A stretch of DNA of 15,515 bases from an uncultured Oscillospiraceae bacterium (GCA_900754605.1 CAAEDK010000157.1:1-15515), one strand, 5' to 3'; shown: positions 1 through 7,638, counted from the stretch's first letter. The notes: generated from the letters alone by a model not told the origin. Numbers and translations: made by a program.

Positions 1-6
1 GCTTCC

Positions 7-1203
7 ATGGGGGACAAACTTGGTATCTACATCCATATTCCATTCTGCCGCAGCAAGTGCGACTACTGCGATTTCTACTCCCTGTCCGGGCAAGAAAACA
101 AGATGGATCAATATCAGAAGGCCCTTTTGGCCCACCTGAAGGAGACAGCCCCCCTGGCTCAGGGCATCCGGGTAGACAGTGTCTATTTTGGCGGAGGAAC
201 ACCCAGCTTCTATGGAGCTAAACGTCTGAAGGAGCTGTTGGCCGCCATCCACAAACTTTTTCAGATTGAAAAGGGCGCAGAAATCACTGTGGAGTGCAAC
301 CCGGACAGTGTGGATCTGCGTGCCCTGCGCATTCTGAGGAAGGCAGGTGTCAACCGCCTGTCTCTTGGAATGCAGTCCGCACAAGCGGAGGAGCTGGCCG
401 CCATCCATCGCATCCACACCCCACATCAGAGCGACCATGCCACAGAACTGGCCAGAAAAGCTAAATTCAACAATCTGTCCCTGGATCTGATTTATGGTCT
501 GCCCGGCCAGACTATGGATAGCTGGAAAGCCACAGTTGAGCACGCTCTGTCCCTCATTCCGCAGCATCTGTCCTGCTACGGCCTGAAAGTGGAGGAGGGC
601 ACACCTCTGGCTCGCCGGGTGGCTGAGGGCGAGATCCTGCCCGATGACGATCAACAGGCTGACCTGTATCTGTGGACAGTGGGCCGCCTGGCCCGTGCCG
701 GTTATCTCCAGTACGAGATTTCGAACTTTGCAAAACCTGGCTTCGAATCCCAGCATAATCTCCGTTACTGGCTCACCCGGCCCTATATCGGCTTTGGTCC
801 CGGAGCCCACTCCGATTTTGGCGGCCGGCGCTACTCCTTTGTGCGGGATTTAGATGCCTACATCGATGGCGTTCTCCATGGAGGTAATGTCATCGATAGT
901 TCTGAACTCATCCCCCACCGGGAGCGGTGCGGTGAATACCTTATGCTTCGCCTGCGCACAACTCAGGGCATCGACGGCGGAGAGTACCGACGGAACTATT
1001 TTATGGATTTTGCACCGCTGGAGGCTCGTCTGAACCAGTTTGCCGCCCAGGGCTGGACGGAGCAAAGCCCCGATGGCCGCTGGCACTTTACTCCTAAGGG
1101 CTTCCTGGTCTCCAACCAGCTGATTGGAGATCTGCTGGATCGCCAGGAGCAGGCCAGCTGGGAGGATCTGATTGTCCGTTCTCAGCACGAGCCGCACCTG
1201 TAA
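7..1203 (+). CDS. hemW: HemW, radical SAM heme chaperone (coproporphyrinogen oxidase-like)
   Basis: Cytoplasmic radical SAM protein of the HemW family. Family knowledge: HemW binds heme and passes it to respiratory or other heme proteins; it was long misannotated as oxygen-independent coproporphyrinogen oxidase. The N-terminus has the SAM/4Fe-4S motif CxxxCxxC at Cys14, Cys18 and Cys21, followed by Phe23. True HemN has a fourth Cys at that position, so this is HemW rather than the oxidase. A GGGTP motif follows near residue 63, and the HNxxYW...GFGPGAHS block typical of the family lies near residues 250-270. The length of 398 aa is slightly above the usual 370-390. The ATG at base 7 sits just ahead of the conserved GIYIHIPFC segment and is a good start, but its ribosome binding site lies outside the window. 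An own terminator after the stop is not evident. Confidence 0.93.
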   Translation: MGDKLGIYIHIPFCRSKCDYCDFYSLSGQENKMDQYQKALLAHLKETAPLAQGIRVDSVYFGGGTPSFYGAKRLKELLAAIHKLFQIEKGAEITVECNPDSVDLRALRILRKAGVNRLSLGMQSAQAEELAAIHRIHTPHQSDHATELARKAKFNNLSLDLIYGLPGQTMDSWKATVEHALSLIPQHLSCYGLKVEEGTPLARRVAEGEILPDDDQQADLYLWTVGRLARAGYLQYEISNFAKPGFESQHNLRYWLTRPYIGFGPGAHSDFGGRRYSFVRDLDAYIDGVLHGGNVIDSSELIPHRERCGEYLMLRLRTTQGIDGGEYRRNYFMDFAPLEARLNQFAAQGWTEQSPDGRWHFTPKGFLVSNQLIGDLLDRQEQASWEDLIVRSQHEPHL

Positions 1204-1466
1204 TTCATTCGAGTTTGCCCATACTTTCAACGCATCCAAACACTCCGGCATCTCGACAAAGCCTTTCCCTGTTTTTTACTTTGTTCTTACTTTTTTCACA
1301 ATTTTATGTCTACTTTGTAAATTTTATTGCCTTTTGGGCATACTGATGCTATAATATATTTGTATTATCACGCGTAGCCATTCCGGCAGCGCAGTTCCAA
1401 CTGAATTCATTGGCGATTCTGCCATCTCTTTTCATACAAACCCCAATCTAAAATCAGATCGAGAGG
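1204..1466. other. hemW-murA intergenic region
   Basis: This 263-base A/T-rich gap holds no convincing gene. It carries the murA promoter (1327-1355) and, after the inferred start of transcription near 1362, a leader of about 110 nt before murA. I see no strong hairpin followed by a T-run that would end the hemW transcript. Short reading frames here have no ribosome binding site. Confidence 0.6.
1327..1355 (+). promoter_or_regulatory. Predicted sigma-A promoter of murA
   Basis: TTGCCT at 1327-1332, a 17-bp spacer and a perfect TATAAT at 1350-1355, preceded by TG to give an extended -10 (TGCTATAAT). Transcription should begin near 1362, leaving a leader of about 110 nt before murA. Confidence 0.75.
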
Positions 1467-1478
1467 GTGCCGATTTTG
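1461..1478 (+). promoter_or_regulatory. Ribosome binding site that selects a TTG start for murA
   Basis: GAGAGGG at 1461-1467 lies 8 nt before TTG at 1476-1478. The in-frame GTG at 1467 overlaps this site and would have no ribosome binding site at a usable distance, so TTG at 1476 is the better start. Confidence 0.65.
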
Positions 1479-2768
1479 ACAAAGTATCACATTCAGGGCG
1501 GAAAGCCGCTCTCCGGAACCATCACCATCAGCGGCGCCAAAAACGCCGCTGTCGCTATCATCCCCGCTGCACTGTTGGTAGACGGGGTGTGCCGCATTGA
1601 AAATATCCCTCAAATCAGCGATGTAACGTTGATCCTCCAGATCCTTCAGGAACTGGGGGCAGATGTCCGCACCATCAACCGCACCACGGTGGACATCGAC
1701 TGTTCCCACATCCGCAATCGCCAGGTTCCTTATGAACTGGCCCGCCGGATCCGTGCCAGCTATTATCTGGTCGGCGCTCTGCTGGGCCGCTTTGGCTGGG
1801 CTGAGGTTCCGCTCCCCGGCGGCTGCGACTTGGGCGGCCGCCCCATTGATCAGCATATCAAGGGCTTCGTTTCCATGGGGGCAGACGTAGACGTACGCAA
1901 CGGCCTGATCTGTGCTAAGGTCGCCAGCGGACGCCTGGCCGGTGGCCAGGTCTATCTGGACATGGTCTCTGTTGGAGCCACTATGAACATCATGCTTGCT
2001 GCTGTACTGGCCGAGGGCATGACTATCATTGAGAACGCCGCCAAGGAACCCCACATCGTGGACTTGGCCAACTTCCTCAACTCAATGGGGGCCAATATTA
2101 TGGGCGCCGGCACCGATGTGATCAAGATTCGCGGTGTCAAGCAGCTGCGAGGCGGCACCTATTCCATCATTCCTGACCAAATCGAGGCGGGCACCTACAT
2201 GGCCGCCGTTGCCGCTGCCGGAGGAGATGTCCTGATTCAGAACGTCATCCCCAAACATTTAGACTGTATCACCGCCAAATTGGTGGAGATGGGTGTGGAT
2301 GTGGAGGAGCTGGACGACGCTGTTCGGGTTCGCCGCAGCGGTCCTATCAGCCGCACCAACGTCAAGACAATGCCCTACCCGGGCTTTCCCACGGATATGC
2401 AGCCCCAGATTGCCGCCGTCCTCTGCCTGGCTACCGGCACCAGCGTCCTCACCGAGGGCGTGTGGGACAGCCGCTACCGCTATGTGGATGAGTTCCGCCG
2501 TATGGGCGCCCATATCCAGGTAGACGGCAAGGTAGCTGTCATCGAGGGGGTCCCCGGCCTCACCGGTGCACCAGTTCATGCCTGTGATCTTCGTGCGGGT
2601 GCAGCAATGGTCATCGCTGGTCTGGCCGCCCAGGGCATCACCGAGGTAGACGGGATCTACCATATCGAACGTGGCTATGAGGATCTGGTAGGCAAGCTGG
2701 CCGGCGTGGGCGCCGACATTCAGGTTGTCACCGTCCCCGATGAGGAAAGCCAGTCCCAGGCTGTCTAA
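1476..2768 (+). CDS. murA: UDP-N-acetylglucosamine 1-carboxyvinyltransferase (MurA)
   Basis: Transfers enolpyruvate from PEP to UDP-GlcNAc, the first committed step of peptidoglycan synthesis, in the cytoplasm. From the TTG start the protein is 430 aa, close to the usual length of about 420-435. The N-terminus has the GGxPLSGxxxISGAKNA substrate-binding segment. The catalytic loop reads PLPGGCDLGGRPID with the nucleophile Cys117 (Cys115 in E. coli), so the enzyme should be of the fosfomycin-sensitive Cys type. The FPTDMQPQ segment and the C-terminal HIERGYEDLVGKL segment of the EPSP synthase fold are intact. It has its own promoter. A terminator-like hairpin follows 25 nt after the stop. Many Firmicutes carry two murA paralogs; which one this is cannot be told from the window. 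Confidence 0.96.
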   Translation: MTKYHIQGGKPLSGTITISGAKNAAVAIIPAALLVDGVCRIENIPQISDVTLILQILQELGADVRTINRTTVDIDCSHIRNRQVPYELARRIRASYYLVGALLGRFGWAEVPLPGGCDLGGRPIDQHIKGFVSMGADVDVRNGLICAKVASGRLAGGQVYLDMVSVGATMNIMLAAVLAEGMTIIENAAKEPHIVDLANFLNSMGANIMGAGTDVIKIRGVKQLRGGTYSIIPDQIEAGTYMAAVAAAGGDVLIQNVIPKHLDCITAKLVEMGVDVEELDDAVRVRRSGPISRTNVKTMPYPGFPTDMQPQIAAVLCLATGTSVLTEGVWDSRYRYVDEFRRMGAHIQVDGKVAVIEGVPGLTGAPVHACDLRAGAAMVIAGLAAQGITEVDGIYHIERGYEDLVGKLAGVGADIQVVTVPDEESQSQAV

Positions 2769-2793
2769 AGCCGCTTTTATCCATCATACAAAC

Positions 2794-2865
2794 GATCAGA
2801 AATTGGGATCTTTCGGCCAGCGGTTCACCACTTCTGGCCGCTCCCAGTTTCTGATCTTATTTTTT
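2794..2865 (+). terminator. Terminator-like hairpin after murA, abutting the walJ ribosome binding site
   Basis: Long imperfect stem: GATCAGAAA-TTGGGA on the left pairs with TCCCAGTTTCTGATC on the right, with a further inner GGCCAG/CTGGCC pairing. The stem spans about 2794-2856 and is followed by TTATTTTT. The T-run ends one base before the AGGGAG ribosome binding site of walJ (2866-2871), leaving no room for a separate promoter between them. Confidence 0.75.
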
Positions 2866-2879
2866 AGGGAGCGATCAAA

Positions 2880-3728
2880 TTGTTGACCTTTACCACCCTG
2901 GCCAGCGGCTCTGGCGGCAACGCTGCCCTGGTCTCCTGCGGAGACACCCATGTCCTGCTGGACGCGGGGATCTCAGCCAAACAGATCACTGCCGGTCTGG
3001 CCGCCCTGGGTGTCGCACCCAGGGATCTGACCGCCATTCTCATCACCCATGAGCACAGCGACCATGTCTCCGGCCTGCGGGTGCTCAGCAAGCGGGCCGG
3101 AGCCCCCATCTACGCCACCGGTCCCACCTGCCGCTGCCTGTACGACCGGAACTCCGGCAGCGAGGCCGCCAGCCTGCTGCGGGTCATGGAGGCCGGGACC
3201 GGGGTGCAGCTGGGCAGCCTTTGGGCCCAGTCCTTCCCCACCCCCCACGACGCGGCGGGGAGCGTGGGCTATATCCTTTCTGGAAAAGACGGCCGGATCG
3301 TCTTGGCCACCGACTTGGGCTACATTACCCCAGCAGTAAAAACCGCTGTTCAGGGCTGCGATCTATTGGTCTGCGAAGCCAACCATGACGAGGACTGGGT
3401 CCGTTCCGGACCATATCCCTACTACTTAAAGCAGCGCATCCTGGGCGACCAGGGTCACCTGTCGAACGAAGCTGGGGCAGAACTGGCTGCCCTGGCGGTA
3501 GAAAGCGGAACGCACGCTGTGGTCCTGGCCCACCTCTCCCGTGAAAACAACACCCCAGCCCGCGCTTGGGAGGCAGTTGCCCGCCGCCTCCGCAGCATGG
3601 GCTGCGAGCCAGATCTGGACCTCTCCCTGTCCGTGGCTCCCCGCAGCGGACTGAGCCCCACCTATCAGCTGGAAGGCGGACGGGTCCTCCGGGTACCTGC
3701 TGCCGGAGAGGAGGCCGCCCTGTGCTGA
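2880..3728 (+). CDS. walJ: WalJ/YycJ-type metallo-beta-lactamase-fold hydrolase
   Basis: Metallo-beta-lactamase superfamily protein of the YycJ/WalJ group, 282 aa (family usually about 260-270). It opens with the family's hallmark TTLASGSGGNAALVSCG. The metal-binding motif THEHSDH covers residues 56-62, followed by further predicted ligands in PTPHDA, ATDLG, the ANHD segment, GHLSN and AHLSRENN. Family knowledge: WalJ is a predicted nuclease-like hydrolase encoded with the WalRK cell-wall two-component system and linked to coordinating cell division with DNA replication; the exact substrate is unsettled. ATG at 2880 has AGGGAG 8 nt upstream. It overlaps rlmH by 7 nt, implying translational coupling. 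The walRK, walH and walI genes usually found upstream are absent here; murA takes that place. Confidence 0.9.
   Translation: MLTFTTLASGSGGNAALVSCGDTHVLLDAGISAKQITAGLAALGVAPRDLTAILITHEHSDHVSGLRVLSKRAGAPIYATGPTCRCLYDRNSGSEAASLLRVMEAGTGVQLGSLWAQSFPTPHDAAGSVGYILSGKDGRIVLATDLGYITPAVKTAVQGCDLLVCEANHDEDWVRSGPYPYYLKQRILGDQGHLSNEAGAELAALAVESGTHAVVLAHLSRENNTPARAWEAVARRLRSMGCEPDLDLSLSVAPRSGLSPTYQLEGGRVLRVPAAGEEAALC
3707..3724 (+). promoter_or_regulatory. Ribosome binding site that selects the GTG start of rlmH
   Basis: AGAGGAGG at 3707-3714, inside the end of walJ, lies 7 nt before GTG at 3722. It supports the short reading of rlmH over an ATG-initiated extension that would begin at 3566 within walJ. 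Confidence 0.8.
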
Positions 3729-4204
3729 GCGTCTATCTCATCTGCGTTGGCAAGCTGAAGGAAAAATTCTATCAGGAGGCCTGTTCCGAATACGTCAAGC
3801 GGCTGTCCGCTTATTGCAAACTCACTTTAATAGAACTTCCTGAGGAGAAACTGCCTCAAACTCCCTCTCAGGGCCAGATCGACCAGGCCCTGGCCCGGGA
3901 GGCCGCGGCCATCCGCGCCAAGCTCCCCCCCAGCGCCATGCTGACTGCCCTGTGTGTAGAGGGCCGGATGCGCTCCAGCGAGGAGCTTGCCCAGCTAGTG
4001 GGAACCTGGGAGCAGAGTTCCGCCAAGCACCTAGTCTTTCTCATCGGTGGCTCCTATGGCCTGCACCCCTCCATCAAGGCGGAGGCCCAGGTCAAGCTGT
4101 CCATGTCCCCCATGACCTTCCCCCACCACCTGGCCCGGGTCATGCTGTTGGAGCAGGTCTACCGTGCCTTCAAGATCCGGGAGGGCTCCAGCTATCATAA
4201 GTAA
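3722..4204 (+). CDS. rlmH: 23S rRNA (pseudouridine1915-N3)-methyltransferase RlmH
   Basis: SPOUT-class methyltransferase that uses SAM to methylate N3 of pseudouridine 1915 in helix 69 of 23S rRNA, acting on assembled 70S ribosomes. From the GTG start it is 160 aa, matching the family's typical 155-160. The N-terminus (LSVYLICVGKLKEKFY) aligns with the usual start. The SAM-binding trefoil knot shows FLIGGSYGL and the C-terminal SMSPMTFPHHLARVMLLEQVYRAFKIREGSSYHK, ending in the conserved YHK. The gene overlaps the walJ stop by 7 nt. The walJ-to-rlmH order is a known arrangement in Firmicutes, though there it usually follows walRK and often an htrA gene. In-frame sequence upstream of 3722 is out-of-frame walJ and carries no family similarity. 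Confidence 0.95.
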   Translation: MLSVYLICVGKLKEKFYQEACSEYVKRLSAYCKLTLIELPEEKLPQTPSQGQIDQALAREAAAIRAKLPPSAMLTALCVEGRMRSSEELAQLVGTWEQSSAKHLVFLIGGSYGLHPSIKAEAQVKLSMSPMTFPHHLARVMLLEQVYRAFKIREGSSYHK

Positions 4205-4283
4205 ACCAGAAGGATATCAGGATACGGTACAGCCACTTTTCTCCTCACGGCATCCCCGCCTATGTTTTCTAAAATCAAATTGT

Positions 4284-4347
4284 TCCGCTGGAAATTTCCG
4301 CCCGACTGTGGTACACTTACCACAATGGTAATTTCCAGCGGATTTTT
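4284..4347 (+). terminator. Nested terminator-like hairpin between rlmH and the phosphohexomutase gene
   Basis: A perfect 13-bp stem (TCCGCTGGAAATT at 4284-4296 with its complement at 4330-4342) is followed by TTTTT. Its loop contains a second perfect 7-bp hairpin (TGTGGTA at 4307-4313 with TACCACA at 4318-4324). The T-run ends 7 nt before the AGGAGG of the next gene. Confidence 0.75.
4289..4317 (+). promoter_or_regulatory. Possible promoter embedded in the hairpin loop
   Basis: TGGAAA at 4289-4294, a 17-bp spacer and TACACT at 4312-4317, preceded by TG (TGGTACACT, extended -10). Each hexamer matches consensus at 4 of 6 positions. Transcripts from it would start near 4324, inside the hairpin, and so would lack its left arm and escape termination. 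This is a weak prediction. Confidence 0.3.
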
Positions 4348-4370
4348 CATACACAGGAGGTCTTGCAGAT

Positions 4371-6098
4371 ATGTCTTATCGGGAAAATTATGAGAGCTGG
4401 CTGAACAGTCCCTCCCTCTCTCAGGAGGAAAAAGCGGAACTGGAGGCCATCCGCGGGGACGACAAGGAGATCGAGTCCCGCTTTTTTGACCAGCTGGCCT
4501 TCGGCACCGCCGGTCTTCGCGGCACCATGGGCGTGGGACTGTACCGCATGAATATTCATGTGATCCGCCACGCAACCCAGGCCTTTGCCCAGGTGATCCT
4601 GGAGGAAGGGCCAGAGGCCGCCGCCCGGGGCGTCGCCGTCTGCTTCGACTGCCGCAACAACTCTGACCTCTTCGCCCGGGAGGCCGCCTGTGTCATGGCA
4701 GGCAACGGCATCCCTGTGCGTCTATTCAAAGCTCTGCGCCCCACCCCGGAGCTGTCCTTTGCCGTACGGGAGTACGGCTGTATTGCCGGAATCAATGTCA
4801 CCGCCAGCCACAACCCCAAGGAGTACAACGGCTATAAAGTCTACTGGGAGGACGGCGCCCAGCTGCCCCCCAAGCACGCCGACGAGGTGGCCCGGAAGAT
4901 GCGGGAGCTGGATGTATTCACCAGCGTCAAGACCATGGACTATAACGAGGCTGTATCCCAGGGAAAGATCACCCTGTTAGGTGAGGAAACCGATGAGCGC
5001 TTCCTGTCCAACGTCATGGAACAAGTGAACGACAAAGCCGTGGTGGAGCAGGTGGCAGACACCTTCAAAATGGTGTACACCCCATTCCACGGCACCGGCT
5101 ATCAGCTCATCCCCGAAGCGCTGAAGCGGCTGGGCATGAAGCACGTCATCTGCGTGCCCGAGCAGATGGTCATTGATGGGAACTTCCCCACCGTGGCCTC
5201 CCCCAACCCTGAAAACCCGGAGGGCTTCTATCTGGCAGTGGACCTGGCCAAGGCCAACGATGCCGACTTCATTCTTGGCTCTGACCCTGATGCTGACCGG
5301 GTTGGCATTATGGTACGCACCAAAGACGATGACTTTGTGGTCATCTCGGGCAATCAGACCGGCGTGCTGCTGTTGGACTATCTGATCGGCGCCAAGAAGC
5401 GCACTGGCAAGATGCCTGAAAATCCTGTCGCCCTCAAAACCATCGTCACCACTGAAATGGCCCGGAAGGTGGCTGAGGTCAACGGTCTGAAGTGCTATGA
5501 CACCTTCACTGGCTTCAAATTCCTGGCAGAGAAAAAGGACAAGCTGGAGAACTCTGGCGAGGGGAAGGTCATCTTCTCCTATGAGGAATCCTACGGCTAT
5601 ATGCTGGGCGACTATGTCCGGGACAAGGACGCCGTCTCTGCCAGTGTGGAGCTCACTGAGATGGCCGCCTGGTATGCCAGCCAGGGCATGACCCTGTATG
5701 ATGCCCTTCAGGCCCTGTTTGAGAAGTACGGCTACTACGGCGAAAAGACCCTGAATCTGGTCATGCCCGGCCTGGACGGCCTGAAAAAGATGGCCGACCT
5801 GATGGCCGGCCTGCGGGCACAGCCTCCGGTAGAGATTGCAGGCGTAGCTGTCAGGGAGCAGAAGGACTACCAGGACGGCAGCGTAGTCCGAGTGTCCGAC
5901 GGCGTCCGGAGTGCCATGGAGTTGTCCGGCTCCAACGTGCTGCGCTATGAGATGGCCGATGGCACCAGCCTCATTGTCCGCCCCTCCGGCACTGAGCCTA
6001 AAGTAAAGGTCTATATCCTGGCCAACGGCGAAAATAAAGCCGTTTGTGATGAAAAGGTGGCCAAGTATGCCGCTTGGGCAGAGACTCTCAAGGGCTGA
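4371..6098 (+). CDS. pgcA: Alpha-phosphoglucomutase / phosphomannomutase (PgcA type)
   Basis: Interconverts glucose 1-phosphate and glucose 6-phosphate (possibly also mannose phosphates), feeding glycolysis and nucleotide-sugar and glycolipid synthesis. At 575 aa it matches the long Firmicutes PgcA form rather than the roughly 450-aa ManB/GlmM form. The four motifs of the alpha-D-phosphohexomutase superfamily are intact and in order: catalytic phosphoserine loop TASHNPK (Ser146), Mg2+ loop DPDADR (305-310), sugar-binding loop EESYGY (405-410) and phosphate-binding RPSGTEPKVKVY (537-548). ATG at 4371 follows AGGAGG at 4355-4360 with a 10-nt spacing. A nested terminator-like hairpin sits directly upstream, so expression may depend on read-through or on a promoter in that hairpin. 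The substrate range cannot be read from the sequence. Confidence 0.93.
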   Translation: MSYRENYESWLNSPSLSQEEKAELEAIRGDDKEIESRFFDQLAFGTAGLRGTMGVGLYRMNIHVIRHATQAFAQVILEEGPEAAARGVAVCFDCRNNSDLFAREAACVMAGNGIPVRLFKALRPTPELSFAVREYGCIAGINVTASHNPKEYNGYKVYWEDGAQLPPKHADEVARKMRELDVFTSVKTMDYNEAVSQGKITLLGEETDERFLSNVMEQVNDKAVVEQVADTFKMVYTPFHGTGYQLIPEALKRLGMKHVICVPEQMVIDGNFPTVASPNPENPEGFYLAVDLAKANDADFILGSDPDADRVGIMVRTKDDDFVVISGNQTGVLLLDYLIGAKKRTGKMPENPVALKTIVTTEMARKVAEVNGLKCYDTFTGFKFLAEKKDKLENSGEGKVIFSYEESYGYMLGDYVRDKDAVSASVELTEMAAWYASQGMTLYDALQALFEKYGYYGEKTLNLVMPGLDGLKKMADLMAGLRAQPPVEIAGVAVREQKDYQDGSVVRVSDGVRSAMELSGSNVLRYEMADGTSLIVRPSGTEPKVKVYILANGENKAVCDEKVAKYAAWAETLKG

Positions 6099-6167
6099 AC
6101 TGAACAGTCCCCTTTCCATCCAGACCGGAACAAAGCGTTCCAAATCCAACTTCTTGATTCTTAGCAT

Positions 6168-6205
6168 AAAACTGGCCCTGCTTCTTCCAAAGCAGGGCCA
6201 GTTTT
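6168..6205. terminator. Bidirectional terminator between convergent genes
   Basis: Perfect 14-bp stem, AAAACTGGCCCTGC at 6168-6181 with its complement at 6192-6205 and a 10-nt loop. The A-run on one arm and T-run on the other let it end both the plus-strand phosphohexomutase transcript and the minus-strand transcript from 6245-7522. Confidence 0.9.
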
Positions 6206-6244
6206 TCTAATGGTCAGCTAAACCGAAATCTGGGTGTCCAGGAT

Positions 6245-7522
6245 TTACTCCAGCATGATCTTGATGATCTCTTTGTCAGTCTCCTTCATCCCCTCGCGGG
6301 CCAGGCGGCCTACATTTCGGATGGTATTTTCTACCCCCTTAGAGACGATCCCATCCCCGCCAAAGAACTGGTTCCCGTCCCGGTACATCCAGTAACCCAG
6401 GATCCCAGCATCCACGGCAGCGGCGATTTTGGCTGCACAGCAGGCCTTGGCTCCGTCGCACACCACGCCGGAGACCACCGCCAGGGCGTTCACCACGGTG
6501 TGAGCGATCTCCTCATAGCCGCCTCCATACAGATAGGCGATCCCAGCTCCCGCTCCGCAGCCGGCGCTGATCGCCCCACAGTAGGCAGACAGACGGCCGA
6601 TCCCGGACTTCTGGTGGATCGTAATGAGATCAGACAGCACTACCGCCCGCAGCATCTTCTCCTCAGTGACCCCCAGTTCCTTAGCATAGACCACCACCGG
6701 GACAGAGGCGGTGATCCCCTGGTTTCCGCTGCCTGAGACGATGACTACTGGCAACTCACAACCGTTCATCCGGGCATCAGAGCCAGCCGCGGCATAGGCC
6801 TTGGCCCGAACCTTCACATCGTCCCCATCGTGCTTCAATAATACTGAGCCAATATTTGCTCCATAGTTCCCTCGGATCCCCTCCTGGGCGATGGCGTAGT
6901 TGTAGTCGATCTGACGTTGGACCAAATCCCGGACATCATCCAGTTCCACAGTATCCGCAAACTCTAAAGCCCCCTCAATACTCAGCAAACTCTTCTCATC
7001 GCATGGGCTCTCCCGCTCTGCTGCTGACTCCCGTTGGAGGAGCGTCTGCCCGTTTTTCCGCTTCCGGATCACATTGGTGTGGAAACCCGAGATGGCCGCC
7101 TCACTGCTGGAGCCATCTTCGCTAAATGCCAGCACTTCAATATAAAAAATCTGGGAAGTGGCAGCCAGTCCTATCTGGATGGAGCAGCGCTGCATGAAAT
7201 CCTGAATATCCTTTACCTGATCCGGTGTGACCTGAGCGATGACCTCCAGTTCCCGATCCGCCTGTCCGACCGCTGCACCGGCAGCGGCGGCAGCCTGAAT
7301 CCCTCGGAGTCCGCCGGTATTGGGTACCACCACGCTTTTGACGTTTTTCAGGATATTTCCGCTGACATTGACCTCCATCCGCACTGGTGTACTGCCCAAC
7401 AGATCCCGTGCCATCGCCGCAGCATAGGCTACCGCAATCGGCTCTGTACATCCCATGGCAGGCAGTAACTCTTCCTCTAAAATCTTCAGATAGGCCTGAT
7501 ACCGAATGTCCGTTTTTTGCAT
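6245..7522 (-). CDS. cyuA: L-cysteine desulfidase-like protein (CyuA/YhaM, UPF0597 family)
   Basis: Member of the UPF0597/CyuA family related to the serine dehydratase alpha chain, 425 aa. Family knowledge: the Methanocaldococcus jannaschii enzyme splits L-cysteine to pyruvate, ammonia and sulfide with a 4Fe-4S cluster, and E. coli CyuA serves anaerobic cysteine catabolism. The cysteines I recall as cluster ligands there (25, 282, 322, 329) have equivalents here with matching spacing: Cys25 in MGCTEP, Cys315 in SAYCGA, Cys355 and Cys362 in VVCDGAKACC (40 and 7 residues apart). The GSGNQGI glycine loop near residues 264-270 is also present. The ATG at 7522 has an AAGGAG site 8 nt upstream and a good promoter (7574-7603). 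No cysteine transporter or regulator gene is adjacent. Serine or another amino acid remains possible as substrate. Confidence 0.85.
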   Translation of the reverse strand: MQKTDIRYQAYLKILEEELLPAMGCTEPIAVAYAAAMARDLLGSTPVRMEVNVSGNILKNVKSVVVPNTGGLRGIQAAAAAGAAVGQADRELEVIAQVTPDQVKDIQDFMQRCSIQIGLAATSQIFYIEVLAFSEDGSSSEAAISGFHTNVIRKRKNGQTLLQRESAAERESPCDEKSLLSIEGALEFADTVELDDVRDLVQRQIDYNYAIAQEGIRGNYGANIGSVLLKHDGDDVKVRAKAYAAAGSDARMNGCELPVVIVSGSGNQGITASVPVVVYAKELGVTEEKMLRAVVLSDLITIHQKSGIGRLSAYCGAISAGCGAGAGIAYLYGGGYEEIAHTVVNALAVVSGVVCDGAKACCAAKIAAAVDAGILGYWMYRDGNQFFGGDGIVSKGVENTIRNVGRLAREGMKETDKEIIKIMLE

Positions 7523-7573
7523 AGGATCTGCTCCTTCCTTCCCGTCCCTTTCTGGGCGGAACTTCCGGGCTCT

Positions 7574-7603
7574 ATTTTATCACAGATACACTTCTTTACA
7601 CAA
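7574..7603 (-). promoter_or_regulatory. Predicted promoter of the cyuA-like gene
   Basis: Read on the minus strand: TTGTGT (7598-7603), an 18-bp spacer and TAAAAT (7574-7579), with TG forming an extended -10 (TGATAAAAT). The -35 lies only 3 bp from the hairpin that ends nrdD, so the gene has its own promoter although it runs in the same direction as nrdD. Confidence 0.7.
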
Positions 7604-7606
7604 GAG

Positions 7607-7638
7607 AGCGCCCGGGGCCCTGTTCGGCTCCGGGCGCT
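7607..7638 (-). terminator. Terminator hairpin of nrdD
   Basis: Perfect 9-bp GC-rich stem: AGCGCCCGG at 7607-7615 with CCGGGCGCT at 7630-7638 and a 14-nt loop. On the minus strand it is followed by CTCTCTTGTGT, a weak U-tract. It begins about 17 nt after the nrdD stop. Confidence 0.65.

Noticed and set aside
1204..1466. Riboswitch in the hemW-murA gap
   Set aside because: The murA leader is short and shows no conserved riboswitch core or terminator/antiterminator pair that I can recognise.
3566..3721. Upstream ATG extension of RlmH by 52 residues
   Set aside because: The extension is out-of-frame walJ sequence. GTG at 3722 has AGAGGAGG 7 nt upstream and gives the standard family length.
4977..6167. 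Minus-strand open frame of 396 codons
   Set aside because: Antisense to the phosphohexomutase gene with its four intact motifs; no family resemblance, and it begins at the edge of the bidirectional terminator.
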